A stretch of DNA of 64,000 bases from Hyphodiscus hymeniophilus (GCA_016508695.1 VNKQ01000010.1:1488001-1552000); one strand, 5' to 3'. Positions 9,524-20,905 are shown, counted from the stretch's first letter. A program made the numbers and translations. Notes: generated by a model not told the origin, from the sequence alone.

Positions 9524-11416
9524 ATCTTGGGTTGAAATAAGTTGTGCGAAGTCTGGATATTAGGGGTTCTCGTAACTGTAGAGCAATCTGCCGATTTCAA
9601 ACGGCTTTGCAGGCAATGAACTTCTATTCTCATCCTTCCTCCCTGGCGTACTGACTAACCAATACCTTAAAATCATCGCAGAGCAGCGAAGGAGGGCAAA
9701 ATCAAACCAGAACTCCATGTGGGATTTCACTTAATGTTTAAAGTCAGTGCTTGTATCTGCCACATATCGGCGCCATTGTCCTCTGCAATCCAAGGCCTGC
9801 TTTATCAAGATCAAGTAACTCGATTACTTACATAGTTTTGCCGAAGTCACAATTCTCCACGAAACCCAAGTACTCATGTGAGTTGAAAAGTTGATGATGA
9901 GAATGATGTTCACGGGATGGTGGGATAGTGAGATCTCTTACAGCAGAAACTACTCTTGCATGAAATTCCTAGGTTTATTCGAATGAGGATGAAAGCACTG
10001 AGGATGTTTTACAATACTTATTTTGGGTGTCCGTTGGCAAAAATATGCACAAATATTTGTGTACACTACAGGGTTGTCAACGACCAACTGACAAATTATT
10101 TTGTACGATGAAAGACACTTATCGGAGGTACTAAACCCACTGATGGACTGAGGATTGTGGGATGACTAGTGCGGACAGCTGGGAATTGTTCAGACGATCT
10201 GGCTTAAAGTATAAAGGATGACTACTTGTCGACAGGCAATGTCGGTGTCGATGTTTGCTTTCGTTCCGACACTATGTTGTTCTCGACACGTCTTCTAGTG
10301 TCGACAGATAGTTTTACTACTCAAGGTTTTGCATTCCAGATTGCTCGCCACAGATGAAGAAATACATAGCTTGATCGAATCTCTTTGCTTCAACCTCCGG
10401 AATCTCGATCCGGATCTCGCTGGGTTCTGACTTGCGATGAAATGCTCCTTTTTACCGCCAAGATAATTATAATCTACACGAAATTCTTGTTTGGGAATCT
10501 CCTTGGTGAAATCATCTCGAATGATTATTCACCTGGCAATGCCATGATCCAAATCTTGATCCACGCATCAGAAAGCAGTATTCCGCACTTGGTGAAGGTG
10601 GAGGTTGACATATGGCCTTCAAAAGTGGAAGGTTTGATGGTCTTCGGAAAACAATAGATCACTAGTTGTTGGTACTTTGTAGCAACGAATAATCAACCGC
10701 AGGCTAATGCTGAAGCTGACGCTGTGTTGAGCACCCAGGACTAGAACGTCACAAGGGATATTCGCTATGCATGTGCACTGATGATATCTGATGGAAGTAC
10801 AAGCCCACAATTGAGAACGGTGAATCCGAGTGTGAACTCATGATACTAAAGTATCTTCAGACTTCTCTTACGTCATAAGTTCCTTGTAACGAATGAATTC
10901 TTCGACTGCTCAGCTTGTGAAGATCGATGGAAACAGTATAGAAACAACCAATACAAATGTAGATTGCTCCAAACTCATGTTAGACACGTGACACTGGGCA
11001 GATGTCGAATCGTAGCATAGAGCACACGCTGCAAAAGAACGTACGAAAGACTTCCTCATTGTTTTGCATGCGATATCAGGCAATATCGTCAGCAAGGGTT
11101 TTCGCTCTTTCGACAATGGATATTGCTGGAAATGATGCCCATGTTGAGGCCCGGCTTTTATTTGCAGCCTCACTTGGGACAATCGGGGTCGTCAAGTCGA
11201 GAGCAATTACACCAGTTTAAATATATATTTGTTCATCGAACTTTCGGAGAGTCAAAATTGATTGAAAGTATTGGAAGCTAGAGCTGCCCCTTTTCCCGCC
11301 TTGGAAAGTTGGGCCCTGTAGCGATCATTCACGCTAAACCTAAGCGAGTAGGCCCCTACTTTTACCACTCCACTCTCTCATGCTTGAAATTTCCCCTCCT
11401 CAACATCATCTTGACC
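9524..11416. other. Gene-poor intergenic stretch
   Basis: About 1.9 kb that holds the 3' UTR of the cysteine-rich peptide gene (possibly with a further intron ending near 9680) and the MYND gene promoter. A cluster of TGTCGACA-type motifs lies at 10227-10306. Several short frames here have no protein-like features. Confidence 0.5.
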
Positions 11417-13185
11417 ATGGAGTCAGAATCGTCAGCCATGAAGCCTTGGACTGGCCTTAGATTCGTCAACAACATCCCCGCCCTTGCTGTTAAGGGGGCT
11501 GTTTGTTTCTCATGCCATCAACAAGCTCCAACACTGAGCAGGTGCAGCAAGTGCAAACGTGTTTGGTCAGTTCTCAAGTCAAACATGAAAATTGGATTGT
11601 ATTCTGATATCGTAGGTATTGCTCTCAAAAATGCCAAAAGCAAGACTGGACTGCTCGCCACAAGCAGCTGTGTCCGAAACTGGTTGCTGCCAATACTTTG
11701 AATGTCCACCGTAGCCATGAGCCTCGAACTTGGGCAGAATACCGCCGCGAAACGGTAAGCGTGGAGTCGTTACAACGTCCTACGATCTAAATGATTAAGT
11801 GATGGACTAGTTGGTAGAGATTCCAATCTTGAAAGCTAGATTTGATATCTCAAATCAAGACGATAGGCTTCTCAAGTATGTCACGTTCTGCTGCTTCATC
11901 GCCAGCCATAAGTACTGACAGGTATCAGTTTGCAGCCATACTGCTCCGCCTGCTACCGCACTGTCTCTCAGCTCCCAGAGAGCTCGAAACTTTCTCTCTG
12001 CGAGACCTGTCATTTGGCTCATCACTGTACTTCCTGTCAGCCATCCCAGCATGAGGCTCGGTGCCCAACGCTGGTAGAGATTCGCCGGGCAGAAGAGTTC
12101 TCGATCCAACACTACCAGGCGAGTTCTCAGCTTTCCTAGAACAGTACTTTTTTACTTCGTCCACGCTGCGAGTCTTGAAACCTTTGGACGCTTTTATAGT
12201 AAATGTCGAATCAACCCCAACTTTACCTCGTCAAGGTAATTACTCTAATAGCTTAGCAGGAGACCGGACAGGACTACTCCCCACGATTCCCAACCGACAC
12301 CCCTCGCACGACGTACGTCCCACTCTCAACCGCCGAATCCTGGTACGACTATTACACCAAGATATCCGACAAATCCATGGTCGCCGGTCTTCTATCGCCC
12401 GATCTGAAACCCCTAGCCGACAACGCGAACATGTCATCGGCGCTCATCGCAGCGACCGACGAGCTGTGCCTGTTCCTCACCATCATCGCCGCTCTCGAAG
12501 CCACCCACCTCGCCACGAAGCCGAACATCACCCTGCACCTGGTGGGCGCCAACGCCGTCGAGCTAGGCTCCCTCATGCTCTTCGAGGAACTCCTACACCT
12601 CCTGCCCACCCTGCAGAACCTGCACGTCGTCTTCGTGGGGCCCGAGCTCCCGAGATCCGTCAGCGGCGAGGACGAGTCCACGCCGCTCGACTGCTGCCCC
12701 GAATGCACGGGGCTGAAGCGCACCAGGTCCCTCGCGATGACCACGTGTGCGTACCACGACTACGCTGCGAGGGAGGGCTATCAGGCCCCCGATCTGGCCG
12801 TCGCGTTCCAGACGGGCCATGCCCTTGAAGAGATCGCCTCGTGGGCTCCCACCATCCGATATCTCGCTCGCGAGGCGCGACACCCGACGGTGTTCACGAC
12901 GTTCAACGAGCACGAAATGCTCAGTGAGTTTCCCGACCCTAACCTGAACCCTAGAAGAAGAAGGTTCGCTCGGACGAGAAAGGATATCATTATACTGACT
13001 CTAAGCAAGGTGAACTGGCGGGCTTGAAAACCCTAGGCGCGCGCTTCATCGTCGAAGGCGAGCGCAATCGGTGGAGGGGGATGAGACCGATGCTCGACCC
13101 GCTGGAAGAGCTGGAGAGCAGTGCGTATTATCAGCACCAGTACTGGTACATCGTAGCGGGTCTCGATACGAGCCCTTCTCCATGA
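11417..13185 (+). CDS. MYND zinc-finger protein with MSS51-like C-terminal domain
   Basis: Fungal relative of yeast Mss51, the mitochondrial COX1 translational activator; whether this paralog acts in mitochondria is unknown. Proposed exons: 11417-11565, 11616-11754, 11811-11875, 11929-12118, 12260-12923, 13010-13185, giving 460 residues. The N-terminal MYND finger has Cys30, 33, 43, 46, 52, 56, His65 and Cys69, completed only when the 50-bp first intron is removed. A second Cys/His cluster (YCSAC...CETC...HHC.SC...H...C) starts in exon 4. The C-terminal region has the MSS51 C-terminal pattern: ESWYDYYTKISDK, a 'HLVGA' strand, 'VFVGPEL', 'AYHDY', 'PDLAVAFQ', and the closing NRWRGMRPMLD. The intron 12119-12259 must start with GC (GCGAGT) to keep frame; otherwise a frameshift lies near 12120-12140. 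The family call is firm; intron 4 is the weak point. Confidence 0.85.
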
Positions 13186-14138
13186 GTGGACACAGCGGCG
13201 GTGCTGTACTATGGGGTTTTCGATGGACGAGTAGGGAACGAGAGAGTGAAAGGAATCACTTCATTGCGTTTCAGGATACGGGTGCAAGGGCAAAGGTTTT
13301 TTGGATTGATTGGGAGCGGCTTGCTTCGGTTGAAGCACCTTTGGTATAAGTGAAAATTGAGGCAGAGATATACAAGTAATGGAGCATGACCTAGAGAGAG
13401 ACATGAATATGTAAAAAGAATCGTAGACCCGTCTCATCTCACCGTCTAGGAAATCCATATGATCACGTGACTGACCTCGTGCACCTACCTTACCTACCTC
13501 ACCTCACCTTACCCTACCTTACCTACCTACCAAAGTCCATACCACCTCATAAATACAATCCCCTATGGAATCCACCCTCACCCTCAGTATAAACACCACT
13601 TCCCTCCTCCTCATCCCATCCCATCCTATCCCATCCCGCTCCAATTCAACAGCAGTGCTACCTCTGTAGTCTTATCGTGGGCTCGTGGGCTCGTGGCGCT
13701 TGATGTCGTCAGGTACGGTGATTTGCAGCGAGAGTCGAAAGGTTGTGGAATAGGGAAGCCAGGCTAACTGGAATGGACGTCGATGGCGAGAGGATTGGCG
13801 ACAGTGATGGGAGTGTCTATGGTGATGGGAGTGTCGAGCGACCGGGGCTTGTCGACATGGGCTTGTCGATAGTTTTGGATTTTTATCAACGATTCTCATG
13901 CTTATACTTAGTACTATCATTCTACGTCTGTGAACCTTTGCCTTTCGAGTTGCGGATCGATTCGAGAGGATGGTTGGGACGACGGAAAACGAGTGCGTTG
14001 ATAGATCTCACGAGCATTGCTAGGATTGATTTGTCTTAGGTTGGTAGTATATGCCAACTTATAACCAACGGCGGACAGCATCCAGAGTACAAATCCAGAA
14101 TATACATCAGAAAGCCTCCTTTTGACTTCCGCGTCTAC
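13186..14138. other. Intergenic stretch with pyrimidine-rich tandem repeats
   Basis: 953 bp between the MYND gene and the aldolase 3' end. It contains the CTTACCTAC-type low-complexity tract listed separately. No gene is seen; a plus-strand frame at 13743-14039 has no recognisable feature. Confidence 0.5.
13482..13645. repeat. Pyrimidine-rich low-complexity tract
   Basis: Repeats of CCTACCTTA / CCTCACCTTA run from about 13482 to 13532. CATCCCATCC / TATCCCATCC repeats follow at about 13611-13640. The bases are almost all C, T and A on the plus strand. It may mark a promoter-type CT tract or simple slippage; no function is claimed. Confidence 0.6.
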
Positions 14139-15128
14139 CTATAAACTCAGCTCAATCTTCATAGCTTCCGCAATACCGTCTTTGATATCAGTCGTCCGCA
14201 CATCATCCAACCTCTTCAACGGCCGTCTGGGATACCCTCCATAGCCGAAATAGCTCTGGATCGCGCCTTTTGTACCAGCAATCGCCGCCTTCGTCAGTAC
14301 CCAGTCGCACTTGGACAGCGTCTTCTGGAGCTCGAAAGCCTCCTCCCTCTTCCCGGCCGTGTATAGGTCCCAAACCCTCACGCAAACCTTGGGCATAACA
14401 TTGGCGCCTCCAGCAATAATACCACTTCCGCCAGAGATCAGGGTCTGTGCGGTGAAATCACACATGCCACCGAAAGCCATGTAGCCCGATCCTTCGGAGA
14501 AGGGTGTCTTGGCGTTCGTGGCGAGTGCGACTCGTGTGAGTTTGCCAGTGTTACCGCAGGTGAATTTCGTGCCTACGATGTTGGGATGTTTGGCAATGCG
14601 GATGAGGAGGTCCGAGTCCATATCGATACCCGCCACAGCTCCCGGGTAATTGTAGAGAATGATGGGGAGGGGAGAGCCGTCTGCAACTTCCATGAAGTAG
14701 CTATAGACTGACTCCTCGTCCATGAGGCCTCGGAAGTATGAGGGTGGAAGGACTAGGACGTATTCTCCCCCTGCAGACTCCGCCTCTTTGATCAAGGCAA
14801 TGGTACCACGGACAGATCCTTCGGTTGCGCCTACGATGACTGGCACTTTGTCGAAGCCAGCTGAGTCGAGGGCTTCGCGAGTCGCACGAGTGACGGCGAT
14901 TTTCTCAGAGGGTGAAAGATGGACTGCTTCACCATTTGAGCCCATTGTTACGAGGCCAACGAGGCCGGATTCCGCGAGCCGAACGGCGTGGCGTTTGATG
15001 GTAGGAATGTCGAGCTCTTCGGTTTCGGGATTGAAAAATGTCATTGTTGGGGCATAGATGCCGGGTAGGAGTGGGCGGCGGGTGGTCGTGTGCCCATTGG
15101 AGCCATTGACTCCATCTGAGTGTGCCAT
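14139..15128 (-). CDS. LGA1: 2-keto-3-deoxy-L-galactonate aldolase (DHDPS/NAL family)
   Basis: Class I aldolase that splits 2-keto-3-deoxy-L-galactonate into pyruvate and L-glyceraldehyde, the third step of fungal D-galacturonate (pectin monomer) catabolism in the cytosol; the family ortholog is gaaC in Aspergillus. It is intronless with 329 residues, a normal length. Family motifs: phosphate/carboxylate loop GSNGEA at residues 63-68, the YNYPG element with Tyr159 and Tyr161, and the Schiff-base lysine Lys188 in GTKFTC. Divergently placed 1.34 kb from the reductase gene of the same pathway, as known for gaaA/gaaC and for Botrytis gar2/lga1. That synteny is what raises this above a generic DHDPS-family call, since fungi have several paralogs. 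Co-induction by galacturonate through the shared promoter is likely but not shown here. Confidence 0.82.
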   Translation of the reverse strand: MAHSDGVNGSNGHTTTRRPLLPGIYAPTMTFFNPETEELDIPTIKRHAVRLAESGLVGLVTMGSNGEAVHLSPSEKIAVTRATREALDSAGFDKVPVIVGATEGSVRGTIALIKEAESAGGEYVLVLPPSYFRGLMDEESVYSYFMEVADGSPLPIILYNYPGAVAGIDMDSDLLIRIAKHPNIVGTKFTCGNTGKLTRVALATNAKTPFSEGSGYMAFGGMCDFTAQTLISGGSGIIAGGANVMPKVCVRVWDLYTAGKREEAFELQKTLSKCDWVLTKAAIAGTKGAIQSYFGYGGYPRRPLKRLDDVRTTDIKDGIAEAMKIELSL

Positions 15129-16467
15129 TTTGAATACTTGGTTGAGAGAGAAAATTGAAGGAATGAGTTTTATGCTGAGGTGAAAGGAAAAGAGGGAAAC
15201 GGGTTGAAATAAAGGAAACGAAGAGTGGGGTGCGGGACGGATGAGATGAGGTTGGAAGAAGGTTTATAAGAAGCAGTGGACGAGGAGAAGAGTCTAACGA
15301 CGAGGTGTGTCCGAGGACGGAAGGTATCGGGGGTTTTGTCTGCCACTTGGGATGAGACTCTACCTATGTCTGAGAGAGGCATCAGCTCTTCACTTGTCCA
15401 TTGGGGTCTATTGGAATATCCCGGAATGGGTAGACAGGACGAGGGACATATCGAATGAGCGACTCTCGACAACATCAGACCCCCACAGGATATTATTATT
15501 CCGAGTATCAGTCACTAGACTTACTTCCATGCTCACGCCACCAAGGAGAAGAAAGCTAAGAGATACCGGAGAGCGGGCTAGATGTCGGCATATCTGGGCC
15601 GAGACGAAGGGAGGTGAAGATCGAGGGGAGGTGAGTATTTGGCCTGCGCAATGAGGGTATTTCCCTTGCTGGCAAAGTCAATACCCCAGGAACCTTTGAC
15701 TAAATTCAATCCAGATGCGTATATCTGCATGGAAACCTGACGGGCCCACGATGCAGGACCAGTGCAACAATGCTGGGTTATTATATTGAGTCTGCAGGAG
15801 GGGATTTTGGGGACTGAGGAGCGGATGACGATGGGTGGATGTTGAGAATGGTGGGATGTGGAGGGGGAGGAGAATGAAGGTGGGTGAAGGTGGGTTGAAG
15901 ACGGGAGAATATTCTTCCACCAGTGAGATTTGCAGTCGAGAGGACGATGGATCCTCCACTGCAGAGTTCGCGTGGGGTATCATACCTGAATTAAGCCTAT
16001 TACGGTCCCTATACTAGGAGTGTAACAGTTCAAAGCACATGATCCAGCCATTATGTTAGATCTCAAACTTCTCGGTATATTTATTGACTCAGCCATTTTT
16101 ATTATTGCTATTAATATATCATAACATCTGTATTTATTGTGGTTGTTATTATTGATATCATTTGTTCTTATTATCCATGTTAATGCCTTGCATCGGAGCA
16201 TTTTCTGCTTCTCGACCGGACATCTGCCCCTCAATTTTCCCCTCCAATCCCCCTGCTTTCCCGTCAAACACCGCTGATCTAACGACACCCACTCAACCCA
16301 CGCGACACACCAGAGCATAACCGTCTCCAGAGCTACACCAGCTCCATAATGCTTCCGATCAGCTTCTACCATCGTTCCTGCTTCATCGCTGAGTTTGACA
16401 CTGGTTGATTGATACTGCAACCACTTGTACGAGTAATCTCCTGCAACAAGCAACAAAAACAAACAAT
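15129..16467. promoter_or_regulatory. Shared divergent promoter of LGA1 and GAR2
   Basis: 1.34 kb between two divergent genes of one pathway. It contains CCTCCAAT at 16241-16248 (227 bp before the reductase ATG) and CCACCAA at 15538-15544 (about 410 bp before the aldolase ATG). CCNCCAAT is the galacturonate-responsive element bound by GaaR in Aspergillus and Botrytis. A G-rich stretch with several GGG/GGTGGG runs lies at about 15831-15905. No convincing gene is seen inside. Confidence 0.6.
16241..16248 (+). promoter_or_regulatory. Candidate galacturonate-responsive element CCTCCAAT
   Basis: An exact match to CCNCCAAT, the published consensus for the GaaR activator of pectin-sugar genes. It lies in the divergent LGA1/GAR2 promoter. 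A single 8-mer has limited weight alone; its location in this particular promoter is what makes it credible. Confidence 0.5.
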
Positions 16468-17860
16468 ATGGATTCAATTCCATTGCACAGCTCCACCGAG
16501 CAAACCACCACTGTCCCCGCGCCCAAAGATGTCTCCGCCAAACCATTAGACGTTCTTATGGTGGGGACCGGCGAGTATACCACTGGTTTCGTAGGTGGTG
16601 GAGCTTCAGGATCAGACAAGAAGGTCGGAGTAGTAGGATTGACCATGTTTGATCTCCGCCGACGAGGAAAAGTAGGAAAACTGTCCATGGTTGGGACTTC
16701 GGGGTCGAAATATCCTGCCATTCGTATGCCCTCCTCTTAACTCACTATCTTCCAATCTACCGTCTTCAAGCAGAATACTACTGACTATCCCAGGTGAACA
16801 TCTCCACAAGAACATCTCCCAAGTCTATAACGGTCTCGACACCTCCTTCGATTCCTTCCCACCGAACGATAAACGCGACCCAGAAGCCTACAAAGCCGCC
16901 ATAGACGCCCTCTCGCCAGGGAGTGCCATAACGATCTTCACCCCCGACACCACCCACTACCCAATCGCCCTCTACGCAATCGAGCGAAAAATCCACGTCC
17001 TGATCACCAAGCCCGCAGTGAAGACCCTAGCCCACCACCAGCTCCTCCTCGACGCCGCCCACAAGCACGGCGTCTTCGTCTACATCGAGCACCACAAGCG
17101 CTACGACCCCGCCTATGCCGACGCCCGCCACAAGGCCCAGACCCTGGGCGACTTCAACTACTTCTACTCGTACATGTCGCAGCCCAAGTCGCAGCTCGAG
17201 ACCTTCAGGGCCTGGGCCGGCGTCGACTCGGACATCAGCTACTACCTAAATTCTCACCACATCGACATCTGCGAGTCCATGGTCCAGCAGAGAGGCTACA
17301 CGCCCGTCAAGGTCTCCGCCTCGGCCTCCAAGGGCTGCGCCGTCGATCTCGGGTGCGATCCTAGCACCGAGGACACCATCTCCCTGCTCGTGCACTGGGT
17401 CAAGAGGGACGACGAGAGCAGGCGCGCCACCGCCGTGTACACGGCCTCCTGGACCGCCCCGCAGAGGGCAGGCGTCCACTCGAACCAGTACTTCCACTAC
17501 ATGGGCGCCAAGGGTGAGATCCGCATCGACCAGGCGAAGAGGGGGTACGACGTCGCGGATGACAGCGTGGGCCAGCTGATGTGGTACAACCCCTTCTACA
17601 TGCGCTACGCGCCGGACGAGGAGGGGAACTTCGCCGGCCAGGGCGGCTATGGGTATGTCAGTTTCGAGAAGTTCGTGGACGGCTGTGTGAAGGTCAACGA
17701 GGAGGGTCCTGGGGCGCTGGCGACGCTGGATGCGAGGGGTCTGCCGACGCTGCGGAATACCGTTGCGACGACGGCGATCCTGGAGGCGGGGAGGAGGAGC
17801 TTGGATGAGGGGCGTGAGGTGGTGATTAGAGAGGCGGATGGTGTCTGGGAGTTAGTGTGA
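16468..17860 (+). CDS. GAR2: D-galacturonate reductase, Gfo/Idh/MocA family
   Basis: Reduces D-galacturonate to L-galactonate with NAD(P)H in the first step of the pectin-monomer pathway; the ortholog class is gaaA of Aspergillus and GAR2 of Botrytis. Two exons, 16468-16723 and 16794-17860, separated by a 70-bp GT-AG intron; 440 residues. The N-terminal Rossmann segment reads LDVLMVGTGEYTTGFVGGG, a GxGxxxxG-type nucleotide loop. The KP of the family's EKP signature appears as TKP in VLITKPAVKTLA, and the active-site region shows EHHKRYDP and LNSHHIDICE (conserved His/Asp). Intron removal joins PAIR to EHLHKN and restores the frame. It pairs head-to-head with the aldolase LGA1. Substrate is assigned from family likeness and synteny, not tested. 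The coding sequence becomes very GC-rich after about 17000 relative to its flanks. Confidence 0.85.
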
Positions 17861-18098
17861 GGGGAGGATGAATGTTCAAGCCGTCATCACTCACACTTTT
17901 ACCACTGGATGAGAGTAGATAATGCATCCGAATCTGACGAAAAACAAACAGCAGATTCCATTTCTGGGACACCGTGACGTCCGAAACATCAACAGAACCG
18001 TAAATCCAATATGAAAACATCGTAAATCTCCCCTCCAGTCCAGACCCAACCCCCCACCTCATATCCCTGGTATCCTTGGTTTTAACCCCTTCCTATGC

Positions 18099-19025
18099 CT
18101 ACAAATCGGCTTTCGCCTTCTCCAGCTGCTCCAGGATCGGCTTCTCCAGCGCCTCGGGCTTGGTGGTGGAAGCCCAGCGTCCCTTGACCTTACCGTCTTT
18201 GCCGACCAGGAATTTCTACAGGTGCCGAAAGGAGTCAGCTTTTGCGCCATTGTCTTAAAATGTCCTTAAAACCTCAAGATAATCCCCTCACCTACTCCCC
18301 GTCCGTTCGGAGATCTCAACCGGTGCAGGGACGAAAGAAACACAAGAGATCAAAGGTGAAAGGCGTAGAAGACCCACCTCAAAGTTCCACTTCACCCTCT
18401 TCAGGCCCATCAGGCCCGGCTGCTCGCTCTTGAGCCACTCGAACAGCGGGTTGGCGTGGTCGCCGTTGACGTCCGTCTTGCCCATGATGGGGAACGAGAC
18501 GCCGTAGTTGACCTGGCAGAAGGACTGGATGTCGTCGTCGGTGCCGGGCTCCTGCGACCCGAACTGGTTGCAGGGGAAGCCGAGGATCGTGAAGTCGTCT
18601 CCTGGATAGGCGAGGGGTGTCAACATGAAGATCCTTGCCGGCGGGGTGGATTGTAGGTGGGGGTTAGGAGGGGGATGGGGAGATTAATGGGGTGAGGGAA
18701 GGGGAGGAAGGGGGAACTACCATGCTTCTCTTTGATCTTCTTGTATAGCTCCTCCAGTCCTTTATACTGGGGCGTGAAGCCGCATTTCGAGGCCGTGTTG
18801 ACGATTAGGACGACTTTGCCTTTATATTCTTCGAGAGGCACGGCTTGGCCTTTCTCTGTTCACCCAAAGTATCAGCTCCCTCCTCTCAATCGTACTCTAC
18901 ATTCCCACGCCCATGTCTCTGGATATGCGAGGGAAGCGTAGAGTAGAAGGCGGGGACTCCGTGGAAAGAAGAGAAGACGTACTGTCGAGCGGCTTGAAGT
19001 CGTAAAAGCTGGTAGCGGAAGCCAT
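18099..19025 (-). CDS. HYR1: Glutathione peroxidase-like thiol peroxidase (Gpx3/Hyr1 type)
   Basis: Reduces H2O2 and lipid hydroperoxides; fungal members mostly use thioredoxin and can act as redox sensors for Yap1-type bZIP factors. Four exons: 19025-18983, 18855-18721, 18601-18378, 18215-18099; 172 residues, the usual length. Peroxidatic Cys39 lies in NTASKCGFTPQY, Gln72 in FPCNQFG, and Cys88 matches the resolving Cys of yeast Gpx3. The catalytic Trp lies in KWNFEKFL, a motif that is only complete after the last intron is spliced out. The first intron joins FKPLD to KKGQAVPLEEY. The frame remains open upstream of this ATG (to 19133), allowing a longer N-terminus beginning MESQWAPS. I prefer 19025 because family members begin ASATSFYDF. 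It faces the Tda3-like gene across 578 bp. Confidence 0.92.
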
Positions 19026-19603
19026 ACTTCGTTTCTGAGCTTGCGCGATTTGGTATCTTTGTACAGAAGGACTTGGAGCCCACTGCGATTCCATCGTCAG
19101 CAGAATCCTGTCCAAAGCCCTCCCCATCACCACAGCGTCACGTCTCCTCCACCTTTGCTATCTACCAACCCCCCCTCTGCAACGGAAAGAAAACATACGA
19201 GATTCAAAAATGGACAACTCTTGCCGACACCTTTAGCTACTCGTTGATTTGGATCTTTGAAGGCACTTTGGATGAGCGATTGCGAAGCTTGCATCTGCTT
19301 TTATGCTTGTCTGAGGAGTGGAGTGGAGTGGTATTTGGAAATCGTTTCTGGCGGTTCGGGGAATTATGACGAAGCAGAGCAGTCTGGAATCTGGAATTCA
19401 AGATCCCTGTGTATGTTATCAAGCGCGAGCCTCGGCAGCTCAATGAAACCTTTTGACCCACGTGAGTTAGACTCGAGCTCTTATCGATAGGAGGGAGAGG
19501 TGGGGAATTTGAGGGAAGGGTTTTGTGCACGTCATAAATCGAATTGTGTTGAAGCTTATTTATGCATCTCGAGTATATGCTGAGAGCGACAACACGCTTC
19601 GCC
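19026..19603. promoter_or_regulatory. Divergent promoter region between peroxidase and FAD oxidoreductase genes
   Basis: 578 bp between two start codons. It contains the open upstream extension of the peroxidase frame and otherwise no gene. I could not single out a stress-response element. Confidence 0.45.
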
Positions 19604-20905
19604 ATGGCTTCAGAAGCGAGAGAAAGGAACATAGTAATCATAGGTACTCCCACCATCCATTTCTCCCTTGATAACTAGCATCATGTCCTAACGTTCCTCG
19701 CAGGAGGCGGAATTATAGGTTGCACAACAGCCTACTTCCTAACACGCCACCCTTCCTACTCGCCCACCAGCCACAAAATCACTATCCTCGAATCCACTGC
19801 CATCGCTTCCGGCGCTTCAGGAAAAGCAGGCGGTCTCTTAGCCCTCTGGGCATACCCTTCCTGCATCGTACCTCTATCCTACAAGCTACACGCCGACCTT
19901 GCAGCGGAACATGGAGGAGGGAAGAGGTGGGGATACAGGACTGTGCATTGCGGATCTCTGAGTGCAAAAGGAAAGACTCACGAATCGAGTAGTGGAAATG
20001 GAGGTGCGAAGGGCAATGGGAAGGAATGGCAGAAGCTGCCAAAGACGGATGGGAGGGAGAAGAGGGTCGTGAAGGGTGTGCCGAAGGATCTGGATTGGTT
20101 TGATGCAGATACCATCAGGGGATATTCGGAAATGGGAACCCCTACTACCACGGCGCAGGTTCATCCTTACCTCTTCACGACGTCGATGGCAGAATTCGCA
20201 GTGGAAGCCGGTGCGAAGGTCATACTTGGTTCCGTTTCGAACATCGAGAAAGATAGTGAGGGTGTGAAGTCCGTTACATACTCAGACAAAGCTTCGAAGA
20301 CCTCCCACACGATCCCAGCTACCGATGTTATATTGGCGGCCGGTCCATGGACAAAGACGATCTTCCCTGAAGCGCCGATCGAAGCTATGAGAGCGCATAG
20401 CGTGGTTATCAAGGCTGATGTGACACCGTACGCGGTGTTCAGCGAGATCGATCTCCCCAAGAACTTTGGAAGAACAGGTGGTGGTGATGTAAAGCGGAGA
20501 AGGCATGGGCTGACGGTTAGCCCGGAGATGTATGCTCGGCCTGACGGCACGGTGTACGCATGTGGTGAAGGCGACACACTGGTCCCACTCCCTAAGTCTT
20601 CTGATCTGGTGATTTGTGATGAAGAGCGCTGCCAGGATATCGTGGACTACGTTGCTGCGATCTCGACGCCCATGCGAGAAGGCGAGGTAATGGTCAAACA
20701 AGCTTGTTACCTGCCCTCTGTGTCTGTGGGAGGAGGTCCATTGATTGGGGAGACGGGGACGAAGGGACTGTTCTTGGCAACAGGCCATACCTGCTGGGGC
20801 ATTCAGAACAGCTGTGCGACGGGGAAGTTAATGAGTGAGTTTGTATTTGAGGGGATGGCTAAGAGCGCGAGGATTGACAGTCTGGATCCGAGGAAGTTCT
20901 TATAA
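19604..20905 (+). CDS. TDA3: FAD-dependent oxidoreductase, DAO family, Tda3-like
   Basis: A flavin amine/amino-acid oxidase-type protein. Yeast Tda3 is a putative oxidoreductase linked to endosomal recycling; the substrate is unknown. Two exons, 19604-19643 and 19704-20905, 413 residues. The 60-bp intron interrupts the dinucleotide-binding loop: joining restores VIIGGGIIGCTTAYFL (GxGxxG). The segment ASGASGKAGGLLALWAYP is the second FAD contact typical of this subgroup. The C-terminal FAD motif is GLFLATGHTCWGIQNSCATGKLMSE. An insertion of about 35 residues rich in Gly, Lys and Ser (around residues 110-145) separates the first two conserved blocks and may be a loop. No signal peptide or transmembrane helix is seen. 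It is the divergent neighbour of the thiol peroxidase, which could be relevant if the enzyme makes H2O2. Confidence 0.85.

Noticed and set aside
12061..12913. Several overlapping frames over the MYND/MSS51 gene
   Set aside because: GC-rich coding DNA keeps other frames open. Only the frame with MSS51 motifs (WYDYYTKISDK, NRWRGMRP) is consistent with family and splicing.
19237..19656. 139-codon minus-strand frame upstream of the Tda3-like gene
   Set aside because: It overlaps the start of the Tda3-like gene antisense and lacks any motif.
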